Positions 52,276 to 61,400 of a stretch of 64,000 nt of DNA are shown here, one piece after another. The DNA comes from Saccharomonospora sp. NB11 (GTDB taxonomy: Bacteria; Actinomycetota; Actinomycetes; Mycobacteriales; Pseudonocardiaceae). A program made the translations under genes and the position numbers. The stretch is taken from positions 186,001-250,000 of the forward strand of contig NZ_JACBJG010000007.1 of the NCBI RefSeq assembly GCF_015910535.1, in the 5' to 3' direction. The notes beneath the pieces are model-generated. The model searched no databases and had not been told where the DNA came from. It saw nothing but the letters and a program-made list of their open reading frames with translations. Each line of letters starts with the position of its first letter. Positions within the stretch are counted from its first letter, which is position 1.

Positions 52276-52752
52276 ATGCGGCGAGCGGTCTGTCCCGGTT
52301 CCTACGACCCCGCGACCAACGGGCACCTCGACATCATCGAGCGTGCCGCCGCGTTGTTCGACGAGGTCGTCGTGGCCGTCCTCATCAACCCGAAGAAGCA
52401 GGGCCTGTTCACCGTCGAGGAGCGGTTGGAGATGCTTCGCGAGGTGACGGCCGGCCTGCCCAACGTGCGGGTGGACTCCTGGCGTGGCCTGCTGGTCGAC
52501 TACTGCAGGCAGCACGACATCGCTGCGGTCGCGAAGGGGCTGCGCTCGGTCAGCGACTTCGACTACGAGCTGCAGATGGCGCAGATGAACCGCGAGCTGT
52601 CGGGTGTCGAGACGTTGTTGATGTCCAACAACCCGGCCTACAGCTTCCTGTCGAGCTCGCTGGTCAAGGAGGTCGCCACCTACGGGGGCGACGTCAGCGA
52701 GATGGTGCCCGCCGTGGTGCACGAGCGGCTGAAGGCGAAGCTCGCGCAGTGA
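52276..52752 (+). CDS. coaD: Phosphopantetheine adenylyltransferase
   Basis: This 158-residue enzyme transfers AMP to 4'-phosphopantetheine, the penultimate step of coenzyme A synthesis. It shows [26 protein letters not shown] with the TNGH motif, [24 protein letters not shown], and the ATP loop [22 protein letters not shown]. The length is normal for a hexameric bacterial PPAT. The ATG follows a weak ribosome-binding site. Confidence 0.97.
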   Translation: MRRAVCPGSYDPATNGHLDIIERAAALFDEVVVAVLINPKKQGLFTVEERLEMLREVTAGLPNVRVDSWRGLLVDYCRQHDIAAVAKGLRSVSDFDYELQMAQMNRELSGVETLLMSNNPAYSFLSSSLVKEVATYGGDVSEMVPAVVHERLKAKLAQ

Positions 52753-52878
52753 CGGTCGGTGTCGGTCACGGTTCGTGGCCGACACCGGACACGCCTGGTG
52801 CCGTGGTTGCCACAGTTCGGGCACCGAACGCGGCAGACTAGTGGCGTCGCGTGGAATCGATGCCGCGAGGGAGTGGCC

Positions 52879-53568
52879 GTGTACCGGGTTTTCGAGGCGC
52901 TCGACGAGCTCGTCACGATCGTGGAGGAGGCCCGTGGGGTCCCGATGACGTCGAGCTGTGTCGTCCCACGTGGTGACGTGCTCGAACTCCTCGACGACGT
53001 CCGCGACGCCCTGCCCGCCGAGGTGGACGACGCCCAGGACGTCCTCGACCGGCGTGACGAGATCATCCGCTCGGCCCGGGAACAGGCCGACGAGACGGTC
53101 GCCTCGGCGAACGAGGAGGCGGAACGGCTGCTGGCCGAGGCTCGTGCCGAGGCCGAGCGCATCGTCACCGAGGCGCGCGAGGAAGCCGACCGCACCATCG
53201 CCGCGGGGGAGGCGGAGTACGCCGACGTCACCGAGCGCGCCCAGGTGGAGGCCGACCGCATGGTGCAGGCGGGCCGCGACGCCTACGAGCGGGCCGTCGA
53301 CGACGGCAAGCGGGAGCAAATGCGCCTGGTGTCCCAGACGGAGGTCGTGCAGGCCGCCCACAACGAGGCCGCTCGTATCGTCGACGAGGCACACGAGGAG
53401 GCCGACCGGCAGCGTGCGGACTGCGACGCCTACGTCGACACGAAGCTCGCCGAGTTCTCCGACTTGCTCGCCACCACGCTGCGGACGGTGGACTCGGGCC
53501 GCAACCACCTGCGCGGTCCGGTGGGGTCGGCCGCGCGTCCGGCCGTCTACGACTACCAGGCACAGTGA
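52879..53568 (+). CDS. Cell-division-associated coiled-coil protein (Rv2927c-like)
   Basis: This 229-residue protein has a conserved N-terminal patch (YRVFEALDELVTIVEEARGVPMTSSCVVPRGDVLELLDDVRDALP) followed by about 150 residues of heptad-rich coiled coil (NEEAERLLAEARAEAERIVTEAREEADR) that resembles DivIVA/ATP-synthase-b-like stalks, and a short Arg/Tyr tail. The mycobacterial counterpart sits at the same place. It probably oligomerises and scaffolds at septa or the membrane (inference). The GTG at 52879, six bases after GAGGGA, is preferred to the GTG two codons earlier. Confidence 0.85.
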   Translation: MYRVFEALDELVTIVEEARGVPMTSSCVVPRGDVLELLDDVRDALPAEVDDAQDVLDRRDEIIRSAREQADETVASANEEAERLLAEARAEAERIVTEAREEADRTIAAGEAEYADVTERAQVEADRMVQAGRDAYERAVDDGKREQMRLVSQTEVVQAAHNEAARIVDEAHEEADRQRADCDAYVDTKLAEFSDLLATTLRTVDSGRNHLRGPVGSAARPAVYDYQAQ

Positions 53569-53668
53569 CCGGGTGACTCGCGTAGGCTGGTGACCGTGGT
53601 CGTCGGCAGGGACCGGTGTGTCCCCGCCCCGCCCGATGTCATCAACGTGATCGTTCGAGAAAGCTCCG

Positions 53669-54271
53669 ATGTCTGACGAGACTTCCAGCCCGCAGCGTGC
53701 CGACGCGCGCAACCCGTGGCTGTTCGACACCCATGAGCTGGGCCGCAGGCCGGGCACCAGCCTGCCGTTGCAGCGCACGCTGCCGGTGAGGACGGCGCTC
53801 GGAGTGCCCGACGTCGTCGAGGTGCCCGAGGGGTCGACGGTCACCGTGGACCTGCTGGCGGAGTCCGTCGTCGAGGGTGTCCTGGTGAGCGGCACGGCGT
53901 CCGCGGACACCGCGGGACAGTGCTCGCGCTGCCTCGACCCGGTGACGGGACATCTCGACGTGAGCGTCACCGAGCTGTTCGCCTACCCGGACTCCACCAC
54001 CGACGAGACCACGGACGAGGACGAGATCAGTCGCATCGTCGACGACTGGATCGACCTGGAGCCGATGGTCAGGGACGCCGTCGTCCTTGCGCTCCCGCTG
54101 GCGCCGCTGTGCAGCGACGACTGCGCGGGACTGTGCTCCGGTTGTGGCATGAAGTGGGCCGATCTCGAGCCCGGGCACGGGCATGAGACGATAGACCCTC
54201 GGTGGGCCGCGCTGGTGCAGCGCCTGGAGGACACTCCGGGTGGCGACACGGCGAGCGGCTCCGACCGGTAA
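53669..54271 (+). CDS. yceD: DUF177/YceD-family protein
   Basis: This 200-residue protein of the DUF177/YceD family is encoded directly before rpmF in most bacteria; it affects 23S rRNA accumulation in plants and E. coli. It shows LPVRTALGVPDVVEVPEGSTVTVDLLAESVVEGVLVSG, CSRCLDPVTGHLDVSVTELFAY and CSDDCAGLCSGCGMKW. Cys pairs in both conserved blocks probably bind zinc or are structural. The ATG at 53669 starts MSDETSSPQRADARNPW. A 77-bp spacer precedes rpmF. Confidence 0.9.
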   Translation: MSDETSSPQRADARNPWLFDTHELGRRPGTSLPLQRTLPVRTALGVPDVVEVPEGSTVTVDLLAESVVEGVLVSGTASADTAGQCSRCLDPVTGHLDVSVTELFAYPDSTTDETTDEDEISRIVDDWIDLEPMVRDAVVLALPLAPLCSDDCAGLCSGCGMKWADLEPGHGHETIDPRWAALVQRLEDTPGGDTASGSDR

Positions 54272-54348
54272 GCCTGTCGGGCAGTCGTCCGACGTAGTTC
54301 GCAAGACCGCTCGCACCCGCGAGCAGACCTGTGTGAGGAGACCCAGCC

Positions 54349-54531
54349 GTGGCCGTCCCCAAGCGGAAGATGTCGCGTTCCAACACTCGCTCGCGCCGCT
54401 CGCAGTGGAAGGCTAGCCCGGTGCAGCTGGTGGCCTGCCAGAACCGCGCCTGCCGCCAGCCGAAGCCGCAGCACGTCGCCTGCCCGCACTGTGGCCAGTA
54501 CGCCGGCCGTCAGGTTGTCGAGCCGGCGTAA
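54349..54531 (+). CDS. rpmF: 50S ribosomal protein L32 (zinc-binding)
   Basis: This 60-residue L32 carries four zinc-ligand cysteines C30, C35, C45 and C48 (CQNRAC ... CPHC) and the [17 protein letters not shown] start typical of the protein. It is between yceD and rnc, the widely conserved order. The GTG at 54349 follows GTGTGAGGAG. Confidence 0.96.
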   Translation: MAVPKRKMSRSNTRSRRSQWKASPVQLVACQNRACRQPKPQHVACPHCGQYAGRQVVEPA

Positions 54532-54542
54532 GGTCGGTCGGA

Positions 54543-55295
54543 ATGGGGGGTAAGTCGCCCAGCGGACCGGCAGCCGATCCCGCATCCCTTCTCGACGCGC
54601 TCGGTGTCGAACTCGACAGCGAGCTGCTGTACCTCGCCCTGACCCACCGCTCGTACGCGTACGAGAACGGGGGCCTGCCGCCGAACGAGCGGCTGGAGTT
54701 CCTCGGTGACGCGGTGCTCGGTCTCGTGGTCACCGACCACCTGTACCGGCAGCACCCGGACCTGCCCGAGGGCCAGTTGGCGAAGCTGCGGGCCAGCGTG
54801 GTGAACATGCACGCGTTGGCGGGGGTGGCGAGGACTCTCGGTGAGGGCGGGCTCGGTGCCCACCTGCTGCTCGGTAAGGGGGAGGAACTCACCGGCGGCA
54901 GGGACAAGGCCAGCATCCTCGCGGACGGTCTGGAAGCCGTGATCGGCGCCGTGTACCTGGAGCACGGAATCGAGGTCGCGCGGTCGCTGGTGCACCGCAT
55001 GTTCGGCAAGTTGCTCGACGAGGCGCCGCGTCGCGGCGCGGGCCTGGACTGGAAGACCAGTCTTCAGGAGCTCACCGCGTCGTCGGGTCTCGGCGTGCCC
55101 GAGTACAAGGTCGCCGACACCGGCCCCGACCACCGCAAGGAGTTCAGCGCGGTGGTTCTCGTGGGCGGTCGTGACCTGGGGCACGGTGACGGCACCACGA
55201 AGAAGGAAGCCGAGCAGAAGGCTGCCGAAGCGGCCTGGCGCGCGCTCAGCGAGGAGCTGGGCACGGACGAGCAGGCCGGAGAACAGACGGAGTAG
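54543..55295 (+). CDS. rnc: Ribonuclease III
   Basis: This 250-residue endonuclease cleaves double-stranded RNA in rRNA and mRNA processing. The catalytic motif is [16 protein letters not shown] (Glu and Asp metal ligands) with the second acidic site [15 protein letters not shown]. The C-terminal dsRNA-binding domain reads [24 protein letters not shown], then [24 protein letters not shown]. It starts 11 bp after rpmF, and mutM starts 4 bp after it, so one operon is likely. Confidence 0.96.
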   Translation: MGGKSPSGPAADPASLLDALGVELDSELLYLALTHRSYAYENGGLPPNERLEFLGDAVLGLVVTDHLYRQHPDLPEGQLAKLRASVVNMHALAGVARTLGEGGLGAHLLLGKGEELTGGRDKASILADGLEAVIGAVYLEHGIEVARSLVHRMFGKLLDEAPRRGAGLDWKTSLQELTASSGLGVPEYKVADTGPDHRKEFSAVVLVGGRDLGHGDGTTKKEAEQKAAEAAWRALSEELGTDEQAGEQTE

Positions 55296-55299
55296 ACCT

Positions 55300-56178
55300 G
55301 TGCCCGAGCTGCCCGAGGTCGAGGTGGTGCGCTCCGGCCTCGAAGCACACATGATCGGGCGCACGGTGGCCTCGGTGGAGGTGTTGCACCCGAGAGCCAT
55401 CCGTCGTCACGTGCCGGGTGAGGCGGACTTCGTCGGCCGTCTCACCGGCGCGAAGATCACGGATGTCCGGCGGCGTGGCAAGTACCTGTGGTTCGACCTT
55501 GCCGACGGCGCCGCCGTGTTGGCGCATCTCGGCATGAGCGGGCAGATGCTCGTGCAACCGCGTGACGCGGTCGACGAGAAGCATCTTCGGGTGCGGCTGC
55601 GCTTCGCCGACGACGGACCGGAGCTGCGTTTCGTGGACCAGCGCACGTTCGGTGGGCTGGCGGTCTCGGATCTCGTCGAGGTCGACGGCACGGTGGTGCC
55701 GTCGACGATCGCCCACATCGCGCGCGATCCCATGGACCCGTTGTTCGACGTCGACGCCGTGGCTCGTGCCTTGCGTGCGCGGCGCACCGAGGTCAAGCGC
55801 GCGTTGCTCGACCAGACTCTGGTGTCCGGAATCGGCAACATCTACGCCGACGAGGCGTTGTGGCGGGTGAAGCTGCACTGGGCGCGTCCCACGGATCGGC
55901 TCACGGCCGCGCAGGCGCGTGAGGTGCTCACCGCGGCGGCCGACGTCATGGCCGAGGCGTTGACGGTCGGGGGCACGTCCTTCGACGCGCTCTACGTCAA
56001 CGTCAACGGCGAGTCGGGCTATTTCTCGCGCTCGCTCGACGCCTACGGCCGTGAAGGGGAGCCCTGCCGGCGCTGCGGCTCGCCGATCGTGCGGGAGACG
56101 TTCACCAACCGCTCGTCGTTCAGTTGTCCGCGGTGCCAGCCGAAACCGCGGTCGAGAACGCAGCCGCGCCGCCGCTGA
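55300..56178 (+). CDS. mutM: Formamidopyrimidine-DNA glycosylase
   Basis: This 292-residue Fpg/MutM removes 8-oxoguanine and related lesions. The catalytic Pro is the second residue of [10 protein letters not shown], exposed after Met removal; other hallmarks are the Lys of [29 protein letters not shown], and the C4 zinc finger [24 protein letters not shown]. The GTG at 55300 is the only start compatible with a Pro at residue 2. The C-terminal tail is Arg/Pro rich. Confidence 0.96.
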   Translation: MPELPEVEVVRSGLEAHMIGRTVASVEVLHPRAIRRHVPGEADFVGRLTGAKITDVRRRGKYLWFDLADGAAVLAHLGMSGQMLVQPRDAVDEKHLRVRLRFADDGPELRFVDQRTFGGLAVSDLVEVDGTVVPSTIAHIARDPMDPLFDVDAVARALRARRTEVKRALLDQTLVSGIGNIYADEALWRVKLHWARPTDRLTAAQAREVLTAAADVMAEALTVGGTSFDALYVNVNGESGYFSRSLDAYGREGEPCRRCGSPIVRETFTNRSSFSCPRCQPKPRSRTQPRRR

Positions 56179-56330
56179 GTCCCCGCCGCTCTGTCCTGCG
56201 GCGACTCTCGATCGGGCGCCCACCTGGCGCCTGCTCCCCGCGATTTCGCTGTTTCCGGTGATCCGCGGGTCGTCGTTCGGGGTCTTTGCATCCGGGTTGA
56301 GCGCGTCGTTTCGGCTCTTCCACGGACGCT

Positions 56331-56372
56331 CAGTACATTTTTGTCCACACTACTGCGCAATGCGTGGTACTG
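56331..56372. promoter_or_regulatory. Inverted repeat upstream of the PadR gene
   Basis: CAGTAC (56331-56336) and GTACTG (56367-56372) form a dyad in an AT-richer stretch 30 bp before the PadR GTG. PadR regulators often bind dyads of this size at their own promoters; the 30-bp spacing is long for one dimer. Confidence 0.35.
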
Positions 56373-56402
56373 TCCTCCGCGCAGGGCAAGGAGGGAGGGC
56401 CG

Positions 56403-56726
56403 GTGGAGACGAGTCAGCTGTTGAAGGGCGTGCTCGACCTCGCGGTGTTGGCTGTGCTGCGCCATGACGACGGCTACGGCTACGACGTCGTGCGGCGGTT
56501 GCGCCAGGCCGGGCTGGAGGAGGTGGGGGATGCCTCCGTGTACGGCACGCTGCGGCGCTTGTACAAGGCCGGGTTGCTGACCACCTACGTCGTGGCGAGC
56601 GAGGAAGGCCCTCACCGCAAGTACTACGGACTCAATGAGCTGGGGCGAGAGCGACTGGCCGGCTCGACGACGACCTGGCGCACGTTCGCGGCGACCATGG
56701 AGCGCCTGTTGGGAGAAAATTCATGA
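56403..56726 (+). CDS. PadR-family transcriptional regulator
   Basis: This 107-residue PadR winged-helix protein shows VETSQLLKGVLDLAVLAVLRHDDGYGYDVVRRL, then DASVYGTLRRLYKAGLLTTY and the wing GPHRKYYGLNELGRERL. It is a short (s2) PadR, so the usual C-terminal dimer helix is brief. The GTG at 56403 follows AAGGAGGGAGG. It overlaps the next gene by 4 nt (ATGA), a conserved PadR-HAAS arrangement in which the membrane protein probably holds or signals to the regulator. Confidence 0.9.
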   Translation: METSQLLKGVLDLAVLAVLRHDDGYGYDVVRRLRQAGLEEVGDASVYGTLRRLYKAGLLTTYVVASEEGPHRKYYGLNELGRERLAGSTTTWRTFAATMERLLGENS

Positions 56727-57868
56727 CTGCACATACCCATCCCGTCGTCCGTGCCTATCTGGGGCGCGTGCGGACGGCGTTGTCCGATCTGCCGACGTCG
56801 GAGATCGAGGAGATCGTCGAGGACGTCCGACCGCAGCTGACGGAGATCGTCCAACGGCTGGGGGACGGGGCGAGCCTGGAGGCCGTCGTCGCCGAGATCG
56901 GGGCTCCGGAAAGCTACGCCGCCGAGGTGCGGGCCACGGGGGAGTACCCGCCCGCGCCGCACGAGACCGTGGCGACCGAGAAGCCACGAACGATGATCGC
57001 GCGGGTCGCGTTGGCCGGGTTGCTGGCGGCCACGATCTGCGCCGCCGCGGCGGGCATGACGGTGGCCGTCAACCTGGACGACAACGGCGCGCTTCCGTTG
57101 TTGCTGCTCACGGTGGTGCTGATGGCGGGCGCGGCCGGGTACCTCGTCGTGCGAGGAGCGGACGATCTGTCGACGCTGCCGGAGGTGCGCAGGCTGCTGG
57201 AGCTGCGGGCGGGACGGGAGGCCGTGTCCCGCGGCGGGAGCCTGCTGCGGGCGCTCAATCCCGTGTGGTGGGTGATGTCGGCGGCGCTGTTGGGACTGCT
57301 CGCCGTCGCGACCGCCGTAGGCCCGGGCCGAGGCATCCTCAGCCTGGCCATCCTGCTGGTGCTGGCGGGAATCGCCATGTGGGCCGGGCCGAAGTCGGCG
57401 CGCGACTCGCGATGGGCTGCCGTGGCGATCCCGTTGTCGGCCCTGGTGCTGGGAGCCGGTGTGGGGGCGGCGGGCTTCGTCCTCCGCACTCTCGGTGAGG
57501 ACCCTCCGCCCTACGAGGCGCTGTACACCGACGAACAGCGCAACCTCGACATGAACGGGGATCCGTTGCTCTACTACGGTCCGCGCCCGCTGCACAACCT
57601 GTACGTCTTCGACTCCGACGGCAACGCGCTCACCGACGTCTACCTCTACGACGAGGACGGCACTCCCGTGTTGGTGCCCAGGTACGCGTGTGACCCGTAC
57701 CTGGGCGAGGAGATCCAGGTCGGTACGGACAACCGGTTCCCGCGGCCGCACATCGAGCTGGGCGGGTTCGACGAGCGTGGCGTCGTCAACGGCTACGAGA
57801 TCTCGCAGCCGTTCTGCGAGGAGGTCGACGACGTGCCCTTCACGGTCGCCGTACCCGGAGGCAAGTGA
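56723..57868 (+). CDS. HAAS-domain membrane protein (PadR partner)
   Basis: This 381-residue protein has an N-terminal HAAS-type helical domain (HPVVRAYLGRVRTALSDLPTSEIEEIVEDVRPQLTEI, residues 6-70) and several transmembrane helices (RVALAGLLAATICAAAAGMTVAV, LLLLTVVLMAGAAGYLVV, VMSAALLGLLAVATAVG, LAILLVLAGIAMWAG, AIPLSALVLGAGVGAAGFV). An extracellular C-terminal domain of about 120 residues follows (YTDEQRNLDMNGDPLLYYGPRPLHNLYVFD) with two cysteines (YACDPYL, QPFCEEV). HAAS proteins are typically paired with PadR regulators and are thought to relay membrane signals. Start and PadR stop overlap by 4 nt. The extracellular domain is not one I can name. Confidence 0.82.
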   Translation: MTAHTHPVVRAYLGRVRTALSDLPTSEIEEIVEDVRPQLTEIVQRLGDGASLEAVVAEIGAPESYAAEVRATGEYPPAPHETVATEKPRTMIARVALAGLLAATICAAAAGMTVAVNLDDNGALPLLLLTVVLMAGAAGYLVVRGADDLSTLPEVRRLLELRAGREAVSRGGSLLRALNPVWWVMSAALLGLLAVATAVGPGRGILSLAILLVLAGIAMWAGPKSARDSRWAAVAIPLSALVLGAGVGAAGFVLRTLGEDPPPYEALYTDEQRNLDMNGDPLLYYGPRPLHNLYVFDSDGNALTDVYLYDEDGTPVLVPRYACDPYLGEEIQVGTDNRFPRPHIELGGFDERGVVNGYEISQPFCEEVDDVPFTVAVPGGK

Positions 57869-57880
57869 GCGTGGCGCTCA
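57866..57880. terminator. Palindrome overlapping two convergent stop codons
   Basis: TGAGCG-TGG-CGCTCA is a perfect 6-bp dyad in the 9-bp convergent gap. Its two ends are the stop codons of the HAAS and YflT-like genes. A weak bidirectional terminator is possible. Confidence 0.4.
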
Positions 57881-58399
57881 GAACCCGCGCGCGTTCGACC
57901 ACGCGAGTTGCGCGAGCAGGTCACGGCCGCTCTCGGCGTTGCGCGGTTGACACAGCACGTCGTAGCGGCGGGCGACGAGCTGGCTGTGCGAGATGAAGCC
58001 GCGACGTCCCCTGGTCGCGGCGTAGCTCGCGGCGGAGAACGCCATTCCGAACGCGACACCGGTGACCAGGCTGATCAGGATGGGGGCGAGTCCGGCGCCC
58101 GGGGTGAACAGGCTGAGGAGCAGCCCGACGAAGAGTCCGAACCACGCGCCGGACATCGCACCGCCGACCAGGACCTTGCCCCATGTCAGTCGTGCGGCGA
58201 CGCGCTCGACCAACAGTGGATCGACGCCGACGATGGTGACGTCCTGCACCGGGAAGTCCTTGCCGGCGAGGTGGTCGACGGCGCGTTGCGCCTCCGCGTA
58301 GGTGTCGTAGGAGCCGATCGGCCAGCCCGTGGGCATCGTCGGCAGCTGCGGTGCCTGCTGCGGGAGCGAGTACGCCGTCCGGGAGAACGCCTGGGTCAT
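57878..58399 (-). CDS. General-stress YflT-like membrane protein
   Basis: This 173-residue protein has an N-terminal YflT/GSP17M domain (PIGSYDTYAEAQRAVDHLAGKDFPVQDVTIVGVDPLLVERV) and a two-helix membrane segment (LVGGAMSGAWFGLFVGLLLSLF, PILISLVTGVAFGMAFSAASYA). This class is common in actinomycetes and often stress induced. An ATG at 58399 gives MTQAFSRTAYSLPQQ. It is a separate transcription unit between the HAAS and ROK genes. Confidence 0.85.
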   Translation of the reverse strand: MTQAFSRTAYSLPQQAPQLPTMPTGWPIGSYDTYAEAQRAVDHLAGKDFPVQDVTIVGVDPLLVERVAARLTWGKVLVGGAMSGAWFGLFVGLLLSLFTPGAGLAPILISLVTGVAFGMAFSAASYAATRGRRGFISHSQLVARRYDVLCQPRNAESGRDLLAQLAWSNARGF

Positions 58400-58549
58400 G
58401 CTTTTCTCTCACCTCTGGGGAGACACTGTCGTGCTCTTCACCCTGTCCAACGTCGGAGGCCGTGCGAACAGTGCCCGAAGGGTCCCAATTCACAGTCGGT
58501 TCTCAGGTGGAGCACGTCGAACCGGCGGTGGCCGGCGGTGGTCCCGACC

Positions 58550-59836
58550 TCAGACCGCCGCTGTGTGGACGCCGTTGCCGGTGTGCAGGCCGGAGAGCCC
58601 GTTCGGGGACCCCGCGTGCAACCACTTGCCGAAGTACCGCACGGAGAACAGTTCGTCGAGCACCATGTAGGCGGCGCCGACGAGTCCGCCTTCCTCGCCG
58701 AGCCGGGCCTTCTCGATGCGGAGCTCGCGTGTGGACAGCGGGAGCGAACGCCGGTAGATCGTCTCGCGGATCGTCGCGAGGAACAGGTCACCGGCCCCGG
58801 CGATCTTGCCGCCCAGCAGGATGGTCGACGGATTGTAGAAGTTCACCATCGTGGCGAGCATCGCGCCGATACGTCGCCCCGCGCTGACCATGAGCTGCAC
58901 GGCGTGGTGGTCGCCCGCGCTCGCGGCGGCGGTGACGTCGGCGGCCGTGATCGTGCCCTTCGCGGCGAGCGTCGCGGCCAGGGCCGGGCTCTCACCCGAG
59001 CGAGCCAGCTCCTCCCCGTCGCGAGCCAGAGCGGCACCGCCTGCGACGGCTTCGAGACAGCCGGTCTTGCCGCACCGGCACACCACGGCACTGTCGTCGG
59101 ACACGGCGGCGTGGCCGATGTCGCCCGCGCACCCCTGCGCCCCACGGTGCAGGTGTCCACCGTGACTGATGCCCGCGCCGATGCCCGTGCCGATCTTGAC
59201 GTAGAGCAGGTCGCCGAGTTCGCCGGGCAACCCGGGGGTGCGGAGCTCGCCGAGGCACAGGAGGTTCACCTCGTTGTCCACCCAGACCGGCGCGTCGTAG
59301 CGGGCGACCAGCCGTTCGCGCACCGGGTAGTTGTTCCAGCCCGGCATGATCGGCGGTTCGGACGGGCGGGCGGTCGCGAACTCGACGGGACCGGGGAGGC
59401 CCAGACCGACGCCCCAGACGTCCTTCGGCGAGCCGCCCAGTTCGGCGAGCAGCGTGTCGAGGGCGCTCTCGACCTCGGCCAACACCGGGTCGGGACCGCG
59501 GGCGATGTCGCAGTCCTGGTGGGTCATCGCGAGGACCGTGCCCATCAGGTCGGTCACGCCGGCGGTGAAGCCGGTGGCACCGAGCTCGGCCGTGAGCAGC
59601 CGACCGGCGTCCTTGCGGAACCGCAGAGTGCGGGCCTGGCGACCTCCCGTGGACGGGTTGAGGTCACCTTCCTCCAGCAGGCCCGCGTCGAGCAGGGTGG
59701 TGGTGCGTTGGGTGATGGCCGTGCGGCCGAGGCCGGTGCGCTGGCTGAGCGCGGGCCGGGTGTCGGCGGCACCGCTGCGCACGAGGTCGAGGAGGCGTGT
59801 GTAGCTCTCCAGCAGCTCCGGACTGGGCTCTTCCAC
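58550..59836 (-). CDS. ROK-family transcriptional repressor
   Basis: This 428-residue NagC/XylR-type ROK repressor has an N-terminal winged helix (residues about 8-65, TRPALSQRTGLGRTAITQRTTTLLDAGLL) and a sugar-kinase-like ROK domain (ELGATGFTAGVTDLMG, VGLGLPGPV, YVKIGTGIGAGI and the zinc motif CRCGKTGCLEA). The presumed phosphoryl-binding and sugar loops are present, so sugar binding is likely, but the sugar is not deducible and no sugar genes lie nearby. The GTG at 59836 follows GGGGGT. A -10-like TATGAT lies at 59866-59871 on its strand. Confidence 0.88.
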   Translation of the reverse strand: MEEPSPELLESYTRLLDLVRSGAADTRPALSQRTGLGRTAITQRTTTLLDAGLLEEGDLNPSTGGRQARTLRFRKDAGRLLTAELGATGFTAGVTDLMGTVLAMTHQDCDIARGPDPVLAEVESALDTLLAELGGSPKDVWGVGLGLPGPVEFATARPSEPPIMPGWNNYPVRERLVARYDAPVWVDNEVNLLCLGELRTPGLPGELGDLLYVKIGTGIGAGISHGGHLHRGAQGCAGDIGHAAVSDDSAVVCRCGKTGCLEAVAGGAALARDGEELARSGESPALAATLAAKGTITAADVTAAASAGDHHAVQLMVSAGRRIGAMLATMVNFYNPSTILLGGKIAGAGDLFLATIRETIYRRSLPLSTRELRIEKARLGEEGGLVGAAYMVLDELFSVRYFGKWLHAGSPNGLSGLHTGNGVHTAAV

Positions 59837-59865
59837 CGCGGACCCCCTTTTGTCTGTGTCCCCCC

Positions 59866-59905
59866 ATCATATCTCTGAGGCTGCACAACTTCTGTTTGCT
59901 TCAGA
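59866..59905 (-). promoter_or_regulatory. Candidate ROK promoter/operator region
   Basis: On the minus strand TATGAT (59871-59866) is a fair -10 about 30 bp before the start. TCTG-N7-CAGA (59891-59905) is a small dyad at the -35 position that could be an autoregulatory operator. Evidence is weak. Confidence 0.3.
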
Positions 59906-60028
59906 CATTAGAGGGTAGATCGAAATCTTAAGGGTGGCATTCCGCGCGGAGGCGGCGGTGATGGGGGCCACTCGCGGCCGGTGTTGCTGGTCCGTCCGAG
60001 TGACGGGCCAGCACGCGTCGTGGTGAGG

Positions 60029-60784
60029 TCAGGCAGTCGGTTCGGACGACGGGAGCGTCGAGGTGGTGCTCGTCGCCGACGGGCTCGTGTCATCGCGGGA
60101 CGTGGATGACGGGACCGGCTCGTCCGAGTGGCTCGACGTCGGGCTCGACGTCGGGTTCGGCGTTCCGGCCGGCGACGAGCTTCCCACCGGCGGTGAGGTG
60201 TCCTGGGATGACTCGGGCGTCGACGGCTCCGACGGCTCCGGAGAGTCCGACGGCTCCGACGGCTCGGTGGGGTCCGTGGGTTCGGGGTCCGTGGGCTCCG
60301 AGGGGCCGGGTGTGTCCGTCGGGTTCGGCCCCGGCTCGTTCGTCGGCTGGGTGGGCTGCGGTCGCGTGGTGTCGTCGCCGTTGCCGTCCGAGGTGCGCGG
60401 GGGCTGGCTCTGCGACGGCGTGTCCACCGAGGTTCGAGGGGCGTCGTCCTCGTCGGTGGTGGTCTCCGTGGTCGACGACTCCGAGGAGGCCGACATGGAC
60501 CCGGTGACGGCCACGCCGTCGATCACGACCGTGGTCTCGGCGGGCTCGGCCTGCCCGGGCACGATCTGTGCGGGGTCGCCGCCTCCGGAGGACCGTCCCG
60601 TCTGCGTGACCCCGGTGTTCTCGGTGGTCTCGGGCTGAACGATCTGGGCCACCGCCGCGAACGCCGTGCACAGCGCGAGGCCGCTGGCGGCGAGCGCGAG
60701 GTAACCGCTGCGGTGCAGCCGTCCTGCGGACTCGCGGGGCGGCGCGACCTGGTCGCGTGGTTGCTGCCCTGGCGAGGTGGTCAT
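60029..60784 (-). CDS. Ser/Thr/Pro/Glu-rich single-pass membrane protein
   Basis: This 251-residue protein has one transmembrane helix near the N-terminus ([23 protein letters not shown], residues about 28-50) and an external low-complexity tail of Ser, Thr, Pro, Glu and Asp with repeated [16 protein letters not shown]-like blocks. No catalytic motif is visible. The tail is like the mucin-like spacers of actinomycete wall-spanning proteins; glycosylation is possible (inference). It is divergent from acyP. The ATG at 60784 lies beyond a possible ribosome-binding site AAGGAG. Confidence 0.7.
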   Translation of the reverse strand: MTTSPGQQPRDQVAPPRESAGRLHRSGYLALAASGLALCTAFAAVAQIVQPETTENTGVTQTGRSSGGGDPAQIVPGQAEPAETTVVIDGVAVTGSMSASSESSTTETTTDEDDAPRTSVDTPSQSQPPRTSDGNGDDTTRPQPTQPTNEPGPNPTDTPGPSEPTDPEPTDPTEPSEPSDSPEPSEPSTPESSQDTSPPVGSSSPAGTPNPTSSPTSSHSDEPVPSSTSRDDTSPSATSTTSTLPSSEPTA

Positions 60785-60920
60785 GAGACTCCTTCGGAGA
60801 TGCTTCGAGCCCCCGAGTGTTCGCGCGGCACAGTATCACCGGCGTGAAACGACCCGCGAACGCGTTCACCCACGCGAGCCCGCGCCGTCGTGTGCGGTCG
60901 GGGTGCGCGACGATGAGGGC

Positions 60921-61208
60921 GTGACGGGTGAAACGGAGACGGTGCGACTGACGGCATGGGTGCACGGCTCGGTGCAGGGCGTGGGTTTTCGCTGGTGGAC
61001 CAGGAGTCGTGCGTTGGAACTGGGGCTCACGGGACGCGCGACGAACCTTCCGGACGGGAGGGTGGAGGTCGTGGCGGAGGGACCACGCGCGGCGTGTGAG
61101 CAGCTCCTGCGCGCGCTCCGCTCCGGAGAAACACCCGGACGAGTGGAGCACGTGGCCGAACTGTGGTCGGCGGCGCGGGGCGGTCTCACGGGGTTCGTCG
61201 AACGCTGA
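60921..61208 (+). CDS. acyP: Acylphosphatase
   Basis: This 95-residue acylphosphatase hydrolyses carboxyl-phosphate bonds of acyl phosphates. The signature is [31 protein letters not shown] with the phosphate-cradle loop and catalytic Arg, and the second motif is [16 protein letters not shown] with the catalytic Asn. The GTG at 60921 gives six residues before the fold. It precedes smc, as in mycobacteria. Confidence 0.9.
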   Translation: MTGETETVRLTAWVHGSVQGVGFRWWTRSRALELGLTGRATNLPDGRVEVVAEGPRAACEQLLRALRSGETPGRVEHVAELWSAARGGLTGFVER

Positions 61209-61400
61209 GCGTCGGCCCGACGACGTGCGGATTTCGTCGGCGGGGGCCGGGTGCCACGCCGATGCCCGCCTACCACGACCTTGGCGGGTGCGTCGGTAAC
61301 ATCAGCCGATCGGACAGCGAGTACCGACGGGAGTACGGACGGCAGAGGGTCACCCGTCGTCGGTCGGTACGGGAGTCGGGACGGGAAAGGTCTACACCGC

